64,000 bases of DNA from the NCBI GenBank assembly GCA_024401225.1, contig JAKSLM010000001.1:93251-157250 (forward strand), given 5' to 3'. This document shows, piece after piece, positions 1 to 8,802 of the stretch (positions are counted from its first letter, which is position 1; each line of letters begins with the position of its first letter). The notes beneath the pieces were generated by a model that worked only from the letters and a program-made list of their open reading frames with translations, did no database searches and was not told the origin of the DNA. The translations under genes were made by a program, and so were the position numbers. This stretch comes from Bacteroidaceae bacterium (GTDB taxonomy: Bacteria > Bacteroidota > Bacteroidia > Bacteroidales > Bacteroidaceae).

Positions 1-104
1 TCTATCTCGTTATCCTAAAAACTGAATCCGTCCTTAAGTCAATAAATCAATCTTCTTATTGTAAAAAATGACGTTCTATGATCAGTTATTTCTTATTTCG
101 AGTG

Positions 105-112
105 CAAAGTTA
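105..112 (-). promoter_or_regulatory. Minus-strand -7 box for a gene left of the window
   Basis: Read on the minus strand this is TAACTTTG, a match to the Bacteroidetes -7 consensus TAnnTTTG, with a T-rich TTTTG stretch roughly 20 bases upstream. It points out of the window, so the gene it serves is not visible. Confidence 0.5.
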
Positions 113-127
113 CGGACTTTTTCCGAA

Positions 128-177
128 AAAAGCAAAAAAAGTGACTTTTATCGGCGTTGAGCACCGGTAAAAGTCAC
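128..177 (-). terminator. Rho-independent terminator of mnmA
   Basis: Bases 141-154 and 164-177 form a 14-bp stem (GTGACTTTTATCGG with CCGGTAAAAGTCAC, one G-U type pair) around a 9-base loop. On the minus strand the stem is followed by a T-rich tract. It lies 37 bases past the mnmA stop. Confidence 0.85.
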
Positions 178-213
178 AGTATTACCTATTCTATTGGCGA
201 ATATTCTTCGTTT

Positions 214-1311
214 TTAGTTGATTTCTCCGCTTCCGAAGCATAGATGATGATCCTCGTCGTACACCACGCAAAACTGTCCCGGAGCAACGCCATGAATCTT
301 TTTGTCTGCCTGGAGGAACCATGTTCCATCGTCCTTTCGCATCAGTTCGCCTTGCAGATATTCCGGCGTATGCCTGATCTTGAAGGTCACCTTGCGAGGG
401 ATGGAAACTTCCTCTGTTATGAAGTGGAAGTCGTTCATAGTAATATGGTCCTTGTACACCTTTTCAGGATCATACCCATGCGACACAAAGAGTATGTTAC
501 GTTTCAGGTTCTTCTTCACCACGAACCATGGACCGCCACCAAAACCAAGTCCTTTGCGCTGACCGATGGTGTAGAACCACAAGCCCTTGTGCTCCCCTAT
601 CTTTCGACCGGTCTCTATCTCACGCACATCACCCGGCTTTTCTCCCAGATGCGCCTTGATATAATCACGGAAATCGATATTGCCAAGGAAACAGATGCCT
701 TGCGAATCCTTTCGACCTGCATTCAGCAACTTTGCCCTATCGGCAAGTTCCCTTACCTCATGCTTCAGGAGATGTCCTATCGGAAACATAAGCTTGCTAA
801 CTTGCAGCGAACTGATCTGGCACAGAAAGTCGGTCTGATCCTTTACGGGGTCGGGTGATGTACTAAGCCACACTTTGCTCCCTTCGGTGCCACGCATCGA
901 AGCCGGTAATTCATTTCCCTGAGAGTCGGTAATGGTTGTAGTGCAATAATGTCCAGTGGCAGTAATGTCGAAGTCGCGTCCTGCCACATCCTCGAAACAT
1001 CCAAACTTGATCAGTTTGTTGCACATCACATCAGGATTAGGGGTGAGCCCCATGCGGGCTTTATCCATAGTGTAGCCGACCACCTTCTCCCAATACTCTT
1101 TGTGAAGGTCGATAACATCCAACTTAAGTCCATATCGCTTTGACAGCCACTGGCAGATCTCCACATCCTCCTCAGAGGTGCAGTTCCATTCTGTGTCCTT
1201 ATCTGGACCTATCTTAATATAAAAGAGGTGTGGATCAATACCCTGTTCCTTCAGCATGTGTACTGACAATGCAGAATCGACACCTCCACTTACAAGACAC
1301 GCTACGTTCAC
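214..1311 (-). CDS. mnmA: tRNA-specific 2-thiouridylase MnmA
   Basis: This enzyme puts sulfur on carbon 2 of the wobble uridine of Lys, Glu and Gln tRNAs, using ATP and persulfide relayed from a cysteine desulfurase. The PP-loop SGGVDS sits at residues 8-13. The two catalytic cysteines are visible: C97 in NPDVMCNK and C207 in DSQGICF. The GQRKGLGFGGGPW stretch and a C-terminal beta-barrel domain follow. Length (365 aa) is normal. It is the last gene of a long minus-strand run, 42 bases after nadA, and ends in a clear terminator. Identification is firm. Confidence 0.96.
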   Translation of the reverse strand: MNVACLVSGGVDSALSVHMLKEQGIDPHLFYIKIGPDKDTEWNCTSEEDVEICQWLSKRYGLKLDVIDLHKEYWEKVVGYTMDKARMGLTPNPDVMCNKLIKFGCFEDVAGRDFDITATGHYCTTTITDSQGNELPASMRGTEGSKVWLSTSPDPVKDQTDFLCQISSLQVSKLMFPIGHLLKHEVRELADRAKLLNAGRKDSQGICFLGNIDFRDYIKAHLGEKPGDVREIETGRKIGEHKGLWFYTIGQRKGLGFGGGPWFVVKKNLKRNILFVSHGYDPEKVYKDHITMNDFHFITEEVSIPRKVTFKIRHTPEYLQGELMRKDDGTWFLQADKKIHGVAPGQFCVVYDEDHHLCFGSGEIN

Positions 1312-1353
1312 GCAATATTGACTTTTGAATGATTAAACAGATACTTTACCGAC

Positions 1354-2370
1354 TTACTTGTTTGCCATTGGAGCTGTTAATGCCTTGCTTATCTCCAGCA
1401 TCTTGTCGATTGGCCTTACAGCCTTCTCTGCAATGTCCTTATCAACCTCGATTGTAGGCCATTCATACTTAAGAGTATTGTAAAGCTTTTCCAATGTGTT
1501 CAGTTTCATGTACGAGCATTCATTGCATGAACATCCTACGGTCTCCGAAGCCTCTGGAGGAGCAGGGATAAACAATTTATCAGGACAAGCCTTTGTCATC
1601 TCGTGCAGAATACCGCTTTCGGTAGCTACGATGAACTCTGTTGCTTCATCATTGATGGCGAACTTCAACAGGCCTGCAGTAGAACCGATGACATCAGCGA
1701 CCTTCTGTATTGGCGCTGGGCACTCTGGGTGCACAAGAATCTTTGCATTTGGATGCTCTGCCTTGATCTGAAGGATCTTCTCAAGCGAGAACTGTCCATG
1801 CACATGGCATCCTCCGTTCCAGAGCAGCATGCTGCGTCCAGTCACCGAATTGATATAGTTGCCAAGGTTCTTGTCTGGACCAAAGATGAGTTTCTCGTCC
1901 TTTGGGAATGAGTCAACGATAAGCTTTGCATTGCTTGAAGTTACTACGACATCAGTAAGTGCCTTGACCGCAGCTGTAGTATTCACATAGCTTACCACCT
2001 TATATCCTGGATGCTCAGCTATGTAAGCCTTGAGGTCGGCAGCGTTGCAACTGTCTGCCAACGAGCAACCGGCATTAAGGTCAAGCACAAGCACTTTCTT
2101 GTCCGGGCAGAGAATCTTGTTTGTTTCACCCATAAAGTGTACACCGCACATCACGATAATATCAGCATCAGTCTTTGCGCTCCACTGAGCAAGTGCCAAC
2201 GAGTCGCCCACGAAGTCTGCAATATCCTGCACGGCGCCGTCTGTATAGTAATGGGCAAGGATGACAGCATTCTTCTCCTTGCACATACGACGTATCTCTG
2301 CGTTGAGGTCAATGCCTTCAGGTATTGGCTCATCAACATATCCTTTTTCAGTCCAATTTTCCTTTACCAT
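1354..2370 (-). CDS. nadA: Quinolinate synthase NadA
   Basis: NadA condenses iminoaspartate with dihydroxyacetone phosphate to quinolinate, the precursor of NAD. The 338-aa protein shows the iron-sulfur cysteines of the family: in CGVHFMGET, in the C-terminal CSCNEC cluster, and near the HPECP motif that contacts substrate. Its start codon overlaps the end of ung by a few bases, so the two are probably translationally coupled. No nadB or nadC is present in the window; they must lie elsewhere if the de novo pathway is complete. Confidence 0.96.
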   Translation of the reverse strand: MVKENWTEKGYVDEPIPEGIDLNAEIRRMCKEKNAVILAHYYTDGAVQDIADFVGDSLALAQWSAKTDADIIVMCGVHFMGETNKILCPDKKVLVLDLNAGCSLADSCNAADLKAYIAEHPGYKVVSYVNTTAAVKALTDVVVTSSNAKLIVDSFPKDEKLIFGPDKNLGNYINSVTGRSMLLWNGGCHVHGQFSLEKILQIKAEHPNAKILVHPECPAPIQKVADVIGSTAGLLKFAINDEATEFIVATESGILHEMTKACPDKLFIPAPPEASETVGCSCNECSYMKLNTLEKLYNTLKYEWPTIEVDKDIAEKAVRPIDKMLEISKALTAPMANK

Positions 2371-3029
2371 TCTATTTCCTTTTTATTATATTTACGTAAA
2401 TATGAGTTTGTCAATGAAAAATGATGATTACCGAAGAATCCTCTGTAGGCCGATAGAGGTGACGGATGAGCCGAACGTAGAATAAGATGCTTGCTTCCGT
2501 CAATCAACTGCGCCTTGCTTTGGGCGTAACTACCCCATAGGATAAACACAAGATGCTCCTTCTCCTGCGACAGGATGCGAATCACGGAATCAGTAAACTC
2601 TTCCCATCCGCGCTTCTGGTGCGAACCTGCCTGATGTGCCCTGACAGTAAGTGTGGCATTGAGAAGCAGCACACCCTGCGTTGCCCATCGTGTCAGGTTG
2701 CCTGATGTTGGAATCGGACGTCCCGTATCGCTGTTTATCTCCTTGAATATGTTCTGAAGCGATGGTGGGTACTGTATTCCATCCTGAACGGAGAAGCACA
2801 ATCCATGGGCTTGTCCCGGTTCATGGTATGGATCCTGACCGATAAGCACCACCTTGACATCGTCCAATGGACACTGGTTGAATGCATTGAAAATCAATCC
2901 TCCTGGAGGATAGCATGTAGTAGCAGCATACTCACTCCGTACAAAACCGATGAGTTGTTCAAAGTAAGGCTTATCAAACTCTGCTTGAAGCACAGCCTGC
3001 CACGATGGATGTATTTTGACCTTTGCCAC
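2364..3029 (-). CDS. ung: Uracil-DNA glycosylase
   Basis: Family 1 UDG, which removes uracil from DNA at the first step of base excision repair. The water-activating motif GQDPYH is at residues 64-69 (Asp66). The C-terminal [11 protein letters not shown] loop carries the catalytic His and the minor-groove intercalation loop. Length (221 aa) is typical. It follows the PqqD-like gene by 22 bases and overlaps nadA, so it sits inside a minus-strand operon of otherwise unrelated functions. Confidence 0.97.
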   Translation of the reverse strand: MAKVKIHPSWQAVLQAEFDKPYFEQLIGFVRSEYAATTCYPPGGLIFNAFNQCPLDDVKVVLIGQDPYHEPGQAHGLCFSVQDGIQYPPSLQNIFKEINSDTGRPIPTSGNLTRWATQGVLLLNATLTVRAHQAGSHQKRGWEEFTDSVIRILSQEKEHLVFILWGSYAQSKAQLIDGSKHLILRSAHPSPLSAYRGFFGNHHFSLTNSYLRKYNKKEIEW

Positions 3030-3051
3030 AGACGTATTCTGAATTAGATAA

Positions 3052-3318
3052 CTACTCGCAAATACCTACGTTTATCCACTCCTTGAGGAGCGATTCTGCA
3101 TCCTGTCTTGCTGTTGCTTCGTCGACCTCATAGTTGTCAGTAAGTACCTTTACCGCATCATCCAATGTGAATGTCTTACCGCTCATGGCATTCCAAATAT
3201 CCAACGCACTTTCATTGAGCGTAATGACCTTGGTAAAGTTGATGTTCTCCTTACCATGAGCTATGATGATGTTCTCACCGCAAATGGTGCGAACTTCAAA
3301 TCCTTTCTTTATTTCCAT
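3052..3318 (-). CDS. PqqD-like peptide-binding protein
   Basis: An 88-aa protein with the PqqD fold pattern: a beta-rich N-terminus (residues about 8-35), [12 protein letters not shown], then a helical segment ending in a hydrophobic strand. PqqD domains bind the leader peptide of ribosomally made peptides and hand it to a modifying enzyme. Here it overlaps the preceding S26-like peptidase gene by 10 bases and follows an HprK-like kinase gene. No radical SAM enzyme, no asparagine-synthetase-like cyclase and no precursor peptide were found nearby, so the substrate is unknown. Family assignment is by pattern only. Confidence 0.75.
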   Translation of the reverse strand: MEIKKGFEVRTICGENIIIAHGKENINFTKVITLNESALDIWNAMSGKTFTLDDAVKVLTDNYEVDEATARQDAESLLKEWINVGICE

Positions 3319-3788
3319 ATCTTTAATCTTGCTGGTAATGTGTGTAAAAATATAATATTATTCAGTGCCAATAGAACTCGTCGCATAGGTAGAAGTTTTG
3401 GCCACAAGTATGAATAGCATTTCCAGAAACGGCTTTTCCTTAGGTCCCAAGTCTTACCTTTGCGTTCCACATACAAAAGCATCGCTTTCACATCGCTCAG
3501 TCGGCAACTTTCGGTTCCAGAAATGTTGCCATCCCCCCGAAGGGTGACCGCTTCACCATTGATGCTTTCCACTCTATGGCACACATAATGACCTTCCGAT
3601 ATCTCTGCAAGAACCACATCTCCCACCTTCACATCATCAAAACGGCCGAACACCAAGTTGTCTCGGTCATGCTCTATGAAGGGACGCATGCTGTAGCCGC
3701 GTGCCTTGATGGTTACGGTCTTTCCTTCCTCTGTCAATGCTATGACATGCGGAAGGAATATGCTGTTTTGCATTAATATTCTTTCCAA
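3309..3788 (-). CDS. S24/S26-family signal-peptidase-like protein
   Basis: A 159-aa protein resembling type I signal peptidases. The nucleophile motif is GYSMRP (Ser33). The general-base region reads YVCHRVESING, with His71 where bacterial LepB has Lys, so it matches the Ser-His dyad of the SipW/Sec11 type. A GDGN motif follows. There is no N-terminal membrane anchor. A hydrophobic stretch near residues 137-150 may associate with the membrane. It overlaps the PqqD-like gene and follows the HprK-like gene by 26 bases. Met6 is an alternative start. It may process a peptide handled by the PqqD-like protein; that is inference. Confidence 0.75.
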   Translation of the reverse strand: MERILMQNSIFLPHVIALTEEGKTVTIKARGYSMRPFIEHDRDNLVFGRFDDVKVGDVVLAEISEGHYVCHRVESINGEAVTLRGDGNISGTESCRLSDVKAMLLYVERKGKTWDLRKSRFWKCYSYLWPKLLPMRRVLLALNNIIFLHTLPARLKIWK

Positions 3789-3814
3789 TGGAATCTAATT
3801 TTCTTCTATTTATT

Positions 3815-4729
3815 CTATTGCACAGTATCTATTTGCTTCAAATGCATAGCGGCGTACGACATTCGCACAGCATCCTCGTTTGGCAGATTCTCCATGAAGT
3901 AGGTAGGCACACGCTCCATGATGGCAGCTACGGTATCGCAAGTTCCAGTATAATCGCGTGCATCCCACTTCATTACAGAGCAAGAAGGAAGGAGTGAAGC
4001 AAAAGCCTCGATCGTTTCCTGGCGTCTGATTTTATTGAATGGTGCCTGCTTCAGCTGAAGGAATGCGCCTACCGGAGCCTCAACATTGCGATAGCACGGA
4101 GTCTTTCCGCTCCAAGGTGAACCAAACACACGCACTATGCCATCATCCGTGATTCGTACCACAGGATTGTCATCATTCATAAGGTCTGTACCCTCTATGT
4201 ACTTAAGCCAATTGCTTGTATGCGTACTCTTACCTGTTCCGCTCACACCAAGACACAGATACCCTACTCCATCCTTTCGCACCACACTGGCATGCATCAG
4301 CACCGTCTGCTTGTCGACTGTAGCAAAGGCATACATCATCATGAGCGAGTTGTTCAGTCCAAAATGGCGCATAAGGAAGTTGCCGTTCAATGTCACCGTA
4401 CCTTCCTTAAAGTCGGGAGTAGCCTGCAACAGAGAGCACTGGCGTTCTTCGACATCACTTACTAGTATCTGGTAGCTGCCATCCTCAAGCTGATACACAC
4501 CATGATTGTTGCCACCACAGTCGAATTGTCCTATCTCATCACCTTTCTTTGCTGGTCGCCATGCAGCATCAATCGTCAGGGTAAATGCCAACGGCTCTGT
4601 TCCATCTGGAACAAAACCTTCCGGCATGCGGAACGGCTCGCTTGAGTCGAGCAACGTTTCGTCGTTTACGTCGTCAGCAAAGCGGATCAGATACAAGTGC
4701 CGCGCTACCTTATAATATATTTCCTTCAT
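3815..4729 (-). CDS. HprK/PEP-carboxykinase-fold kinase-like protein
   Basis: A 304-aa protein with a C-terminal HPr-kinase-like nucleotide-binding core: LMHASVV (residues 144-150), the P-loop GVSGTGKST at 161-169, and the acidic NDDNPVV near 185-191. The segment GSPWSGKTPCYRN follows. The N-terminal 120 residues are beta-rich and not recognised. HprK-like proteins of this kind accompany lasso-peptide and other RiPP clusters, where some phosphorylate a serine in the precursor. It heads the trio with the S26-like and PqqD-like genes. It is not classical HprK: there is no HPr gene nearby and the N-terminal domain differs. Confidence 0.7.
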   Translation of the reverse strand: MKEIYYKVARHLYLIRFADDVNDETLLDSSEPFRMPEGFVPDGTEPLAFTLTIDAAWRPAKKGDEIGQFDCGGNNHGVYQLEDGSYQILVSDVEERQCSLLQATPDFKEGTVTLNGNFLMRHFGLNNSLMMMYAFATVDKQTVLMHASVVRKDGVGYLCLGVSGTGKSTHTSNWLKYIEGTDLMNDDNPVVRITDDGIVRVFGSPWSGKTPCYRNVEAPVGAFLQLKQAPFNKIRRQETIEAFASLLPSCSVMKWDARDYTGTCDTVAAIMERVPTYFMENLPNEDAVRMSYAAMHLKQIDTVQ

Positions 4730-4773
4730 TGCACTATAGTACTCGAGTTGTCAATTCACATCATGTAAGAAGC

Positions 4774-6066
4774 CTACAGCGCTCCCCACACTTTCTGTCC
4801 CCACACCGTACGCATGTATTGCTCAGCGTAATCAAATCCATAACGAGCATACTTACCCATCGGGACAAACATCGACATTCCACCAAATTCATCCTCCTTC
4901 ACACGGCGATGATCCGAATATCCGAACACGGTCCACCAATAGTCAGTATTGTACTTGGCTATTACAATCTTGTCTATCTCCTTATGGAATTGGGCCAGTT
5001 CTTCGTCCGACATCACTTCATTCATCAAGTACTGGATGTCGAAATAATCTGGGTATCTATTCCTATAATAGCCGTCGAACAAGAAATAGTCCATATGACT
5101 CTCATCTGCTACAACAGCAAGAAGAGCATCCTTATGAGCATCAACCACGGTCTTCATGTAGGCTGCAAATGGTTCAACCATACTTGTCTTGACGGTAGAC
5201 ATTATCGCTCCACACGTGCCAGAATGCTGACTGGTGCACAACTTACGCTCCAAGTATGTGTCCACATATCTCTTTGCTATGTCCTTCGCCGCTTCTTCAC
5301 CACTCTTGTAGAGGTAATCAACCAAGGTCGCGTAATCAGCTCCATATCCTGGTATCTCCGCAGGCGAAGCGATGATGTAATCTGCCACATCCTTCAGCAT
5401 ATAGTCCACTTCCACACATTGCATGAAGCACGCATCGAATAGGATGAAATCCATCTTCTTATACTGCTTCAGCACATTTGCCATATCTTCAATGGCCATC
5501 TCATCGCCATAATCGCTCAACTGGTTGTGTCCATTATCCAAACCAAACGAACGGTTCTTTGCCTTATTGCTGCCATTCTTTACCGGAGGCTCTATCCAAC
5601 CAGAAGCATGGGATGCAAAGACTGCTGAATATGTATCAGAAGGATGATGCTTGACCACATAGTCCATCACCGCCTTCAGCTGTTCTGGGCTTGCAGAGTT
5701 ACAATCCGTAGGGAATGTATATTCTGGTGTGAGAAGATTAACGGAAAGGTAAGACGAGTCCTTGTATGCTGTTGTAATGTTGTAAATACGTGGCGACTTG
5801 GTGTCGTCAACATAGAGGATGAAATTGTCATTAGGAGTCATGTTCTTTGAAGTCATCACTCCCATGAGCATCTCATTCATATCGTCACCGAGATAGAGCG
5901 CCGAACCCAATGAGTTCTCGGCCACTAAATACGCCAGAACTGTCTTCACGCTTGTTGTGTCGGTTTCTACTGGTGTTGGTGTTGGAATTTCCTTCTTCTC
6001 ACCGCATCCACTTAGGATTGTCATGGCAGACAGAAGAAGAGCGGGAATTATATTTCTCAATTTCAT
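4774..6066 (-). CDS. Clostripain-family (C11) cysteine peptidase lipoprotein
   Basis: A lipoprotein signal ends in ILSGC (Cys21), so the 430-aa protein is membrane-anchored outside the cytoplasm. The catalytic pair of family C11 is visible: His153 in FASHASGW and Cys213 in DACFMQC. The DFILFDACFM and ADYIIASPAEIPGYG stretches are typical of clostripain-related peptidases such as fragipain. It follows the gene for a small secreted protein by 3 bases and precedes the HprK-like gene by 44. Substrate unknown; such enzymes cut after basic residues and may activate other secreted proteins. Confidence 0.87.
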   Translation of the reverse strand: MKLRNIIPALLLSAMTILSGCGEKKEIPTPTPVETDTTSVKTVLAYLVAENSLGSALYLGDDMNEMLMGVMTSKNMTPNDNFILYVDDTKSPRIYNITTAYKDSSYLSVNLLTPEYTFPTDCNSASPEQLKAVMDYVVKHHPSDTYSAVFASHASGWIEPPVKNGSNKAKNRSFGLDNGHNQLSDYGDEMAIEDMANVLKQYKKMDFILFDACFMQCVEVDYMLKDVADYIIASPAEIPGYGADYATLVDYLYKSGEEAAKDIAKRYVDTYLERKLCTSQHSGTCGAIMSTVKTSMVEPFAAYMKTVVDAHKDALLAVVADESHMDYFLFDGYYRNRYPDYFDIQYLMNEVMSDEELAQFHKEIDKIVIAKYNTDYWWTVFGYSDHRRVKEDEFGGMSMFVPMGKYARYGFDYAEQYMRTVWGQKVWGAL

Positions 6067-6069
6067 CGA

Positions 6070-6573
6070 TTATTCAGCATTATAGGTCTCATCCAAAGGA
6101 TGAACAAACTTGAACTCATCCTCATTAATAACTTCTATACGGCGACCGTCCTTCTCCAAGTATCTCTTCTTGATTTTATAGAATTTCTTGGACAAGTCAG
6201 CACGCTTTGCGGCAAAGAACACGCACGAAGTCTGCATCACGCATCCCTTGCGACGCTCCAAATGGTTGCGAAACTGATCGCTGAAGTCGCTTCGATAAGG
6301 CAGGAATTTCGTTTTCTTATCTATATCAATGCTGTCCACTTTGCATATTGGCGAGAAGTACACTATGCTATCGCCAAACTGCTCCGAGAATCCAAATACG
6401 TACACCGAGCCAGAAGTCTTGCCCTGCGTTGTCACATCCGATTCAGCAGCTTTCTTTTTCTTATCTTTCTTTTCCTTCTTGTCCTTTGCCTGGCTATCAT
6501 TTACATTAGCCGCAGTAACGGTACCTGCAGTCAGCATTGTCAAGCAAAGCATTACAAATATATTCTTAACCAT
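6070..6573 (-). CDS. Secreted protein of unknown function
   Basis: A 167-aa protein with a signal peptide (residues 1-21, ending TVTAA), then a lysine-rich low-complexity run at about 29-41. A C-terminal globular part contains two cysteines (CVMQTSC region). No family was recognised with confidence. It lies 3 bases before the clostripain-like gene, which suggests co-expression, and its KDKKEKKDKKKK run would be a natural target for an Arg/Lys-specific C11 peptidase. That link is inference. Confidence 0.7.
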   Translation of the reverse strand: MVKNIFVMLCLTMLTAGTVTAANVNDSQAKDKKEKKDKKKKAAESDVTTQGKTSGSVYVFGFSEQFGDSIVYFSPICKVDSIDIDKKTKFLPYRSDFSDQFRNHLERRKGCVMQTSCVFFAAKRADLSKKFYKIKKRYLEKDGRRIEVINEDEFKFVHPLDETYNAE

Positions 6574-6605
6574 AAATGTATGTTACGTTGTTATAGTACT
6601 TTCAA

Positions 6606-6640
6606 AGAAAAAACGGAGGCTCACGAAGTGTGTGCCCCCG
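6606..6640 (-). terminator. Terminator of rpoD
   Basis: On the minus strand CGGGGGC (6634-6640) pairs with GCCTCCG (6614-6620), with a further CAC/GTG inside, followed by TTTTTTC. It lies just past the rpoD stop and separates it from the downstream minus-strand genes. Confidence 0.8.
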
Positions 6641-6657
6641 AGTAGATTCTATATTGC

Positions 6658-7518
6658 CTAACCAAGATAAGATTTAAGCAATTTGCTGCGTGAGTTAGCA
6701 CGCAAACGGCGGATAGCCTTCTCCTTAATCTGGCGAACACGTTCACGAGTGAGGTTGAATCGATCACCGATCTCCTCAAGCGTCTTCTCATTCTCACCGA
6801 TACCGAAGAACATTCGGATGATGTCCTTCTCCCTTGGCGAAAGAGTGTCGAGTGCGCGGTCGATCTCCTTTGCCAGACTCTCGTTTACCAGCGTATGGTC
6901 AGCCATAGGGCTGTCGTCGTTGGCAAGAACGTCAAGCAGCGTATTGTCTTCACCCTCTACGAATGGAGCATCAACTGAGATGTGACGTCCGCTGACCTTC
7001 ATTGTGTCAGCAACCTTGTCTACTGGGAGTGAAAGCTCTGCTGCCAATTCTTCTGGCGATGGACGGCGCTCGTTTTCCTGTTCGAACTTTGAGAATGCCT
7101 TTCCGATTTTGTTGAGCGAACCGACCTGGTTAAGTGGCAAGCGAACTATACGGCTTTGCTCTGCAAGAGCCTGAAGGATGCTCTGGCGAATCCACCACAC
7201 CGCATAACTGATAAACTTGAAACCACGCGTCTCATCAAATTTCTCGGCTGCCTTGATAAGGCCCAGATTTCCCTCATTGATGAGGTCAGGCAAAGTAAGC
7301 CCCTGATTCTGGTACTGTTTTGCTACAGAAACGACGAAACGGAGGTTTGCCTTGGTCAGTTTTTCCAATGCACGGCGGTCGCCCTTACGGATGCGTCCTG
7401 CGAGTTCTACCTCTTCCTCCACTGTAATCAAGTCCTCACGACCTATCTCCTGCAAATACTTGTCAAGTGATGCAGATTCACGGTTCGTGATACTCTTCGT
7501 AATCTTTAATTGTCTCAT
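6658..7518 (-). CDS. rpoD: Primary sigma factor RpoD (short Bacteroidetes type)
   Basis: A 286-aa sigma-70 protein: region 1.2 ([14 protein letters not shown]), region 2 with [15 protein letters not shown] for -10 recognition and melting, region 3, and region 4 with the helix-turn-helix ending [16 protein letters not shown]. It lacks the long acidic N-terminal region of group-1 factors from other phyla, as expected for the Bacteroidetes housekeeping sigma that reads TAnnTTTG promoters. The start at 7518 is preferred over an in-frame ATG at 7572, because a -7 box at 7540-7547 would put transcription initiation between the two. Confidence 0.95.
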   Translation of the reverse strand: MRQLKITKSITNRESASLDKYLQEIGREDLITVEEEVELAGRIRKGDRRALEKLTKANLRFVVSVAKQYQNQGLTLPDLINEGNLGLIKAAEKFDETRGFKFISYAVWWIRQSILQALAEQSRIVRLPLNQVGSLNKIGKAFSKFEQENERRPSPEELAAELSLPVDKVADTMKVSGRHISVDAPFVEGEDNTLLDVLANDDSPMADHTLVNESLAKEIDRALDTLSPREKDIIRMFFGIGENEKTLEEIGDRFNLTRERVRQIKEKAIRRLRANSRSKLLKSYLG

Positions 7519-7539
7519 ATATGATATATAAAAAGCGTG

Positions 7540-7547
7540 CAAAGATA
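7540..7547 (-). promoter_or_regulatory. -7 box of rpoD
   Basis: Minus-strand TATCTTTG, followed by about 20 bases of leader before the ATG at 7518. It decides the rpoD start, because the upstream ATG would not be transcribed from here. Confidence 0.65.
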
Positions 7548-7685
7548 CAATATTTTCCTCACATACGCACACTATGCAGCGAACTTTTAAATATTATTAT
7601 ACATTCGTTGCCGTTTAATGCCAGTATGCCATCCCTACTTTGCTTTACAGCAGGCAAAGGGACATAGCCTATGCCAAGAGTCCTC

Positions 7686-8729
7686 CTATTCTATCCAGAG
7701 CAAGGCACCCGATGCCACGTTGAAAGCAACCTTAGGTGCAGCGCCCTTATTGAACAGCGCATAGTTGAGCACATCGATCGTGCCAAACTGTGCTATTGGC
7801 ATTTCCTTTTGGTATAGTGTCTTTGTTGCAGAGAATATCTTCACGTCTGCCATGCTTGGCATGTTGTACACCACTCCTTGAATCTTACGTTTTGCATCAG
7901 GTGCAGGCATTTGGACTGTCTTCTGATCGCGAACCGAGATATAATATGGTTCACCACTCACGTCGTCAGCATCCACAAGCCCAAGCTTTGTCGAGAATCG
8001 GAAGAACACTTCCTTATCCAGTTCTGCAGATGGTATGCAGCTGTATGTCTTTGACGATACGATTGTGTCAGAATAGCCAACAAACAATTGCATCAATGCC
8101 GTTTCCTGTAGTTCCAACTCGTCGAGCATAATCTGCATCGTAGCTCCGTCCTTAGGCATTGATTCCACTTCGCCTCTCTTCAGAGCATTCTTGCTGTCGC
8201 GAATATCAAAAATCTCCTGCGCCGTAAGCTCTGCCATCTTTGCTGTCGACGAAGCATTGAGGATCTCGCCTGTCAGATATTTCTTCGAGTCGAGTCGATT
8301 GCTTGTTGATCGCTCTGCAATCTCAGCATGTGCTTCTTCCTTGTAAGGAGTGTTGATGCAAGCAAGGATGCCACTTTTAGTCAGCTGAACATTTGATGCA
8401 GATGATTTGTCTTTCATTTTAATAGTAAAACACTTATCCTTATCTGGTGTACCCTTTGGATAAACCTGCAGACGTTTGATCTCATGCTTCACATCCTCTT
8501 CCATTGCGACATTGGTAACATGAAGGAAACGTTCCGCATAACGGGCAAATTCGCCTGGAGTATACACTACTTTCTGCACCTCTACATCAACGTTTATGGT
8601 AGTCTTTGGAAGGTAGTAATTCACTCCCTCTGCCACTACGCCTGGGGTGAATTCTGTCACCTGAGTCTGTGCTCCTGCAGCCATTGAGAATGCAAGAAGC
8701 ATGCCGCTCAATATATGTTTTTTCTTCAT
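7686..8729 (-). CDS. DUF4831 family secreted protein
   Basis: A 347-aa protein with a cleavable signal peptide (MKKKHILSGMLLAFSMAAGAQ) and the overall pattern of DUF4831: an N-terminal GVNYYLPKT stretch, a central EILNASSTAKMAEL segment, and the C-terminal GVVYNMPSMADVKI. The family is common in Bacteroidales and has no known function. It lies 73 bases downstream of nnr on the same strand and may share its transcript. Confidence 0.82.
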   Translation of the reverse strand: MKKKHILSGMLLAFSMAAGAQTQVTEFTPGVVAEGVNYYLPKTTINVDVEVQKVVYTPGEFARYAERFLHVTNVAMEEDVKHEIKRLQVYPKGTPDKDKCFTIKMKDKSSASNVQLTKSGILACINTPYKEEAHAEIAERSTSNRLDSKKYLTGEILNASSTAKMAELTAQEIFDIRDSKNALKRGEVESMPKDGATMQIMLDELELQETALMQLFVGYSDTIVSSKTYSCIPSAELDKEVFFRFSTKLGLVDADDVSGEPYYISVRDQKTVQMPAPDAKRKIQGVVYNMPSMADVKIFSATKTLYQKEMPIAQFGTIDVLNYALFNKGAAPKVAFNVASGALLWIE

Positions 8730-8802
8730 TATTATTTATCCGTATTTTTACGTTCTTATTTATCAAATACTCATCCCCACGACTTCACGAACTCAAAGGG
8801 CT

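Noticed and set aside
3309-3788. LexA/UmuD-type S24 peptidase
   Set aside because: No DNA-binding domain or Ala-Gly cleavage site, and the base residue is His rather than Lys; S26 Ser-His type fits better.
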